NCBI RefSeq assembly: GCF_949628265.1
Contig: NC_088788.1
Span: 25,964,335 to 26,028,334, forward strand
Length of the DNA stretch: 64,000 bases
Origin: Cloeon dipterum
Taxonomy: Eukaryota; Arthropoda; Insecta; Ephemeroptera; Baetidae
Reading direction: 5' to 3'
In this document: positions 60,001-64,000 of the stretch, one piece after another
How positions within the stretch are numbered: position 1 is the stretch's first letter
Layout of the letters: each line of letters opens with the position of its first letter
Notes under the pieces: generated by a model
What the model saw: the letters and a program-made list of their open reading frames with translations, nothing else
Database searches by the model: none
What the model was told of the DNA's origin: nothing
Position numbers and translations under genes: made by a program

Positions 60001-63000
60001 ACATTTCGAGATAATTAAACTGGAGAATTTCCCAGAGCGAGAATTCAAACTTATTGACTTAACGGATAAAAACGTTATTGGTTCAATGCTTCCAACACTT
60101 GTACCGCGAGTGATCAGAATGTTGGCGCCTTTTGTTATCTCGATGACCATTCAGCGAGTTGTTTATATCATTCTCGACAGTTACGTAGGAACGACATCCC
60201 TCAGATTTGAAGAAACACGCGGCGCTGCGTGGCGTGAGAGCAACTTTAAAAGTGTGTTTCACAAGGTGCGCGGCTTGAGCAATGGGCGCGCATTTGTTTT
60301 CTTCTTCTGGCTCTTGCGTATTCTATTTCCGGAGCTGTTTAATTGGTTTAGTGTTCTGCATGTGCAGGCAGAGAGCTGTAAATTGTCGGTGCTGTTCGGC
60401 GGCCAAGGCCAAGAATGGCGGTGGAAATGGGCAATTAGAAAACAAACGAACGATTGCCTCGAACGCTCGCTCATTTGCATTGGCCATAATACATATTCGG
60501 GCCGGTGGACGCCCGACTCGCCGCGCACACGTGACGCGCCGTGCATAATTATGGGCCATTTAACTGGCCCATCCTCTGCGCGGAGTCGAGTCTCGAAAGG
60601 ACGCGGCGCACTAGGCCTTCTTTCCAGCACGCGCGCTCGCTGGTCGATTATCAAGCGAGGCGAGGAACCGATTAATTGATTTATCGCGGACTATAAGGCT
60701 TGATTTTTCAAAGGCTGACGCACGAATGTCAGCCAGACTGGCGTCGTCGACATCTTTCTCGCATCGCTTTTTCACATGTCAATATTGCATTTTACCCCTA
60801 TATGACAGTTTTTCGGTTTTGGTCTAATTCCGTTTTGAGATCCGAGCGTGAAAGTGAAAAAAGTCCCACTTAATTCATTTGGTTTTCAGTTTACTAGCAT
60901 AAAATTTGCTCATATAACCCTAAAATTTTCCACCAAAAGTTATACAAAAGTTACATAACGCTGGTGCGCCTGGCTTTGCGCGAAACTGGTACGCCCAAAG
61001 TCATTATGGAATGTTCGCTACTTGGAAATGTGAGGTGCCCTTAAACAGACGTGAAGCCCAAAATGATTTTGTCCGAAAACTGCTCTTTGTATATATGCGA
61101 TTGACAAGTAGTACCGCACGTAAATGAGCTTTCTCTCTAGAAATCCAATTTCCTTGACGCGAATCTAGAAGGTCTCGGTCAGCAGTCTCAGTAATGTCCA
61201 CGGGACACCATAACACTCACACAAATTTGAATTTTCTCGTCCTAAATGGTTTCAGAGCAAATATATTATCATTATTAAAAAAAAAAACAGTTGATAAAAT
61301 TTTCTATTCTACAGCAAATCACTACAAAATCATTGAAAATAAATCATACTGAGATAGAATCCATTTTTCCTGGCCCTGGCAGGATATAGGCACGAAAGAG
61401 AAAAGAGAGCGGTGCGTCTATCAAGCCCTACAAACTATACTAAAGTACGGGATATCTGTTGTGACAGGAGGGTTTACGTGTTGCTTTCACTAGCCAATAG
61501 CAATCGACATCAGCTCACCCCTCACCCCCTGGGAGTGAGTAGCAGTTAGTCTGTTTTCCGGGAAATTTCGAAGTGAGAGATTTTGTGAAAAATGCGGGAG
61601 GCAAATAATAAGAAATGCCTTGGTCGCTGCCAGCGAAATATTTGCTCAGGAATCCAGGTCGCACAGCAATATAATATATCTTTTGGAATTATGCGCGGAA
61701 GCACAACTGTTTCTTACTTGCTTCGTGATTATTTTTCAATGAATCATTAGAGCTGATCTTAGTTTAGTCGCAAGAGCTAGAATTTTAAATCGATTGTGAT
61801 ACCAACTCGGCGTTATTAGTGATTTCAAACCAGACCATTGTTTGAGTTCTATTATGTTGCTTTGTGTGAAATCCATTAGTAAAACAATAATACATTATAT
61901 CTCATACTGTGTTTCATACACACTAAAATTTACTTTGTAAACTTCAACGCAGAAACTTAAGCCGTGTCTATCATTTGATGCTTTGTTTGCAAGGTGTACA
62001 GTCTGTCTGCTAAAAACCCGTTTTCCTTCTAGAAAATCTGGTTTGTTGGAGTTTTAAACAGGATTTTCACTAGAATTCCTAATAGCGCGTTTAATATTAA
62101 AGCACTTTCTATTTTCCGAACAAATTATATTCTTCTATTTTTAATTTTGAACAATGTAAAAGCAAAAGCTCAGTGCTTAACCAAACATACTTATCTGTAC
62201 GAAAACAAAAAGTTAAGTTTTATCATTTTCGCACAAATAATAGAGCTAGATTCTTGTGAGGAGAACCGTCCACGTTTTAAAATTTAAAACAATTTTCTTC
62301 TATTGCGGCTATAAATACTGAACGCCCTATATTAAATTAAAGTCCTTCAAAATAGACAGATTAGATTGCTTTGTGCGTCAATTGGCTATTTTAAAAGGCC
62401 CGCATCTCATTTCACATGCGGGGATTTGATAGCAGCAAATCTAATCTAAATGGAAACAACGTGCAAAAGTGTTCGCGTAATTGAAAATTGCGAAACACTG
62501 CCCACTGGTGAAGAGAAAAATTATATTTGGAATGAATTGCGCTATCAAAGTGAAGGAAGGCACTAAATGAAAAGTTCAGGTGGCAGAAAGAAAAGTCAAG
62601 AATGATAAGAATAACTAACTCACCGAGGAATCGCTCTTATTTCGCTTATCACGCTTGGAAATTATCTGAAAAAGCAAAAGACAGTTGCAATTAACTCCAC
62701 ATAATAAAGTAAATTTATGAAGAAATTTTTAAGAAAAAGAGCAAAATTTACGAAAAATGCATGCAATAGTGCACAACAAGCTTTAAATTAATTGAAATGG
62801 AAAAATCCGAGAGAATTTAAATGTGGGCTGAGGATTCATTATTGAAACTAACTACATAGTACTGATTTAAGGAAGAAAATAAATATTTTTTACGATTTTC
62901 ACATTTTATATTCATATACATATTAAAATTAATGAAAAAAACTAAGCAAATTCTTTCAATCATCAATAATTACATAATATAAATTACTGTGCAAAAAAAA

Positions 63001-63129
63001 TCTGCAAAAAGGATTTGCTAATATTAATGTAATTCTTTTTAGCATGTCACATACCTCTCGCAAAACATTACGACTGAAAAAAGTGGTCGAGTAGGTGTGT
63101 GGCGGAAATTCGGTGATCGTGGCAGCCAT
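52220..63129 (-). CDS. Inositol-trisphosphate 3-kinase, longest inferred isoform
   Basis: Phosphorylates Ins(1,4,5)P3 to Ins(1,3,4,5)P4, linking calcium and inositol signalling. Core exons in phase: 54024-54078, 53831-53915, 53626-53767, 53410-53563, 53219-53353, 52728-52901, 52498-52665, 52220-52297. They contain the IPK signature P184-x3-D188-x-K190-x-G192 (FVMDIKMG), the IP3-binding/helical region ([19 protein letters not shown]), the calmodulin-region-like [20 protein letters not shown], and the metal-binding Asp337 in LIDFAK. Most animal homologues have DFG there, so Ala is unusual. The basic exon 54978-55063 ([11 protein letters not shown], phase 0 in, 2 out) probably precedes them. Exons 63055-63129 and 62624-62665 fit as the start (397 aa), but are inferred from splice phase alone. 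Other possible first exons lie at 59350-59403 and 58545-58606. Confidence 0.85.
55064..58544 (-). other. 5' intron region of the IP3 3-kinase locus
   Basis: AT-rich sequence with GC-richer patches at about 55000-55450 and 56550-57200. A plus-strand frame of about 241 codons across 54772-55497 is antisense to the kinase exon at 54978-55063 and lacks a proper start, so it is not taken as a gene. No RNA gene was recognised. Confidence 0.5.
58545..58606 (-). CDS. Candidate alternative first exon of the IP3 3-kinase gene
   Basis: An ATG at 58606..58604 in good context (GGCATGG) opens 20 codons ([20 protein letters not shown]) ending in phase 2 at a GTGATT donor. This matches the phase required by the 54024-54078 exon and would give a 350-aa form. 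It sits in a CpG-rich island with two TGACGTCA palindromes upstream. The donor is weak and the reading frame stops immediately after it. Confidence 0.35.
58709..58783 (-). promoter_or_regulatory. Pair of palindromic CRE-type sites in a CpG island
   Basis: TGACGTCA occurs at 58709-58716 and again at 58776-58783, 67 bp apart, about 105-175 bp upstream of the candidate first exon at 58606 on the minus strand. Two full palindromes this close are unlikely by chance. A CREB/ATF-responsive internal promoter is inferred. Confidence 0.4.
59175..59219 (-). CDS. Candidate short terminal exon ([14 protein letters not shown], stop)
   Basis: After an acceptor (ACGTTCAG) come 14 codons of amphipathic helix-like sequence and TAA at 59177..59175. 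It enters in phase 0, so it matches both the 59350-59403 exon (giving 32 aa) and the 62624-62665 exon (giving 53 aa). It may be an alternative last exon producing a micropeptide, or chance. Confidence 0.3.
   Translation of the reverse strand, partial: RKIEQLEAVMHALK
59350..59403 (-). CDS. Candidate alternative first exon (MELSAESS...) of the IP3 3-kinase locus
   Basis: An ATG at 59403..59401 opens 18 codons, rich in Ser and Glu ([18 protein letters not shown]), ending phase 0 at a GTAAAT donor. It could splice to the orphan exon 59175-59219 (32-aa product) or to the basic exon 54978-55063 (376-aa kinase). No homologue is recognised. Confidence 0.35.
59951..60679 (+). CDS. Unassigned long open frame (242 codons) inside the IP3 3-kinase locus
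   Basis: ATG 59951 to TGA 60679 without introns, antisense to the inferred kinase transcript. The first 80 residues contain two hydrophobic stretches (about 47-55 and 60-78), and the remainder is Arg- and Ser-rich in a CpG-rich patch. No domain, signal or splice context is recognised. Length alone is the evidence, and GC-rich DNA favours long chance frames. Confidence 0.15.
   Translation: MKYYRIRRAVAICFWKLHFEIIKLENFPEREFKLIDLTDKNVIGSMLPTLVPRVIRMLAPFVISMTIQRVVYIILDSYVGTTSLRFEETRGAAWRESNFKSVFHKVRGLSNGRAFVFFFWLLRILFPELFNWFSVLHVQAESCKLSVLFGGQGQEWRWKWAIRKQTNDCLERSLICIGHNTYSGRWTPDSPRTRDAPCIIMGHLTGPSSARSRVSKGRGALGLLSSTRARWSIIKRGEEPIN
60551..60572. repeat. Short perfect palindrome ATGGGCCA-6-TGGCCCAT
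   Basis: Eight-base perfect arms around a 6-nt loop in a GC-richer patch. It could be a small hairpin or a protein-binding palindrome; no further support. Confidence 0.5.
60680..62623. other. AT-rich intron of the inferred long IP3 3-kinase transcript
   Basis: No exon, RNA gene or repeat of note beyond short homopolymer runs. Confidence 0.5.
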
Positions 63130-64000
63130 GTCTGCGTGGACAGGCCTGGACAGTGGGACAACAGGCAACCAAGCATGTGAGGGGCGGAGGACCGCAGCAG
63201 CTTCAATTCAAACTGTTGCCGGCGTCGCAGTGTCTACGGTTGAGCGCCAAAAAAGCCGAAAGCGATAAGGTAACCTGTGAAATACGATGACATTCAATTT
63301 AGCACGTACAGTCTTTGCATTTTTAATCTTCAGGCGAAGGTGAGAGGATACTGGTCTTCCTGTTTCGTGCGAAACAAGGACAGACGTTGTGTGTTTGCAT
63401 CCATGTATATTTTGCACTTGCAGATCTGCCGCACATTTCAGTGAATGACACACACGTTTGAAGTTTTGGACGCATTAAAGAGACAGGGACTCCAATATAA
63501 GGCTGCACCCACCTGCGACCGCTGATATTGCTCCTTTTGTTTGCTGTGTTTACTGATAAAAAATCCGGTTGATGGTGCTCCGTTTTAAGTTAGACGCTCG
63601 GCTACCATAGCTCACTTGCAGCGGCAGCGCTCCATCAGTAAACTGAGTAAACTATTCTGCTGCGGCGAGACCGCAAATTTCAGAGTTCACGATATCAGTG
63701 ATTGTGCGTTAAGTAGAAAATAGGGCTTGCATGAGCGCCATCTTACATATGAGATGCACAATTTAATTTAAAATTTGATGAAGCTTTTGAAATTTCCGCG
63801 CGCCTGATATTATGGCTTACTTGAACTGCATCGTATCCTCATGAACGCATGCGCACTACATCAAGTTCAGCCCTTCGGCCCTTACATCTGACTTGTCAGA
63901 ATTAAATATTTTGTTACTTGTTTATTCAGCCTATCATCTGTTGGGACTGCGGCTGCCCGATGAACAGCTGTTAATTATTTCAACAAGCTTGGGCAGGGGC
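63130..64000. other. Right-end region upstream of the inferred IP3 3-kinase start
   Basis: Moderately GC-rich, probably promoter or 5' UTR for the minus-strand transcript starting before 63129. A minus-strand ATG-GAG-CGC-TGC frame with a GTGAGC donor near 63620-63640 could be a leader exon but is too short to support. No other gene is visible. Confidence 0.4.

Overview
The window is nuclear DNA of an arthropod, most likely an insect. It is AT-rich with GC-richer exons, has many short GT-AG introns, long CT/GA microsatellites and MITE-like inverted-repeat elements, and carries the arthropod ecdysteroid genes CYP307 (spook family) and neverland. There are no bacterial-type operons. The species cannot be named from the sequence. 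Gene models were built by hand by joining exons whose splice sites and reading phases agree; exon junctions have not been checked against transcripts.

Layout. (1) 0-18 kb is an ecdysteroid-synthesis neighbourhood: the first exon of a CYP307 P450 (minus strand, running off the left edge) lies head-to-head with a complete seven-exon neverland gene (plus strand, 424 aa). The 12.5 kb between them holds a CT microsatellite and two adjacent MITE-like elements. (2) 20.0-31.3 kb is a plus-strand ubiquitin-binding adaptor of the NEMO/optineurin/ABIN type, with a UBAN motif, a C-terminal NOA-type CCHC zinc finger and two alternative first exons. (3) 33.9-41.0 kb is a complete 19-exon USP8 (Ubpy) deubiquitinase on the minus strand, 942 aa, with dimerisation, rhodanese-like, SH3-ligand, 14-3-3-site and USP catalytic parts. 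(4) 42.1-46.9 kb is a 21-exon plus-strand gene for a protein with about 22 C2H2 zinc fingers. (5) 47.1-48.4 kb (minus) is a compact four-exon gene encoding two tandem copies of the USP8 N-terminal dimerisation domain and nothing else of USP8. It is the most novel-looking item here. (6) 49.7-51.4 kb is proteasome subunit beta-2 (PSMB7 family). (7) 52.2-63.1 kb (minus) is inositol-trisphosphate 3-kinase with up to three alternative first exons.

Themes. CYP307 and Neverland act at the early steps of ecdysone synthesis: Neverland converts cholesterol to 7-dehydrocholesterol and CYP307 acts in the following 'black box' step, so their proximity is functionally coherent. The centre of the window is rich in ubiquitin biology (UBAN adaptor, USP8, USP8-domain paralogue, proteasome subunit), although nothing shows co-regulation. 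Intergenic and intronic DNA is mostly featureless AT-rich sequence with scattered GC-richer islands, three MITE-like elements and one perfect 49-bp-arm hairpin inside a USP8 intron.
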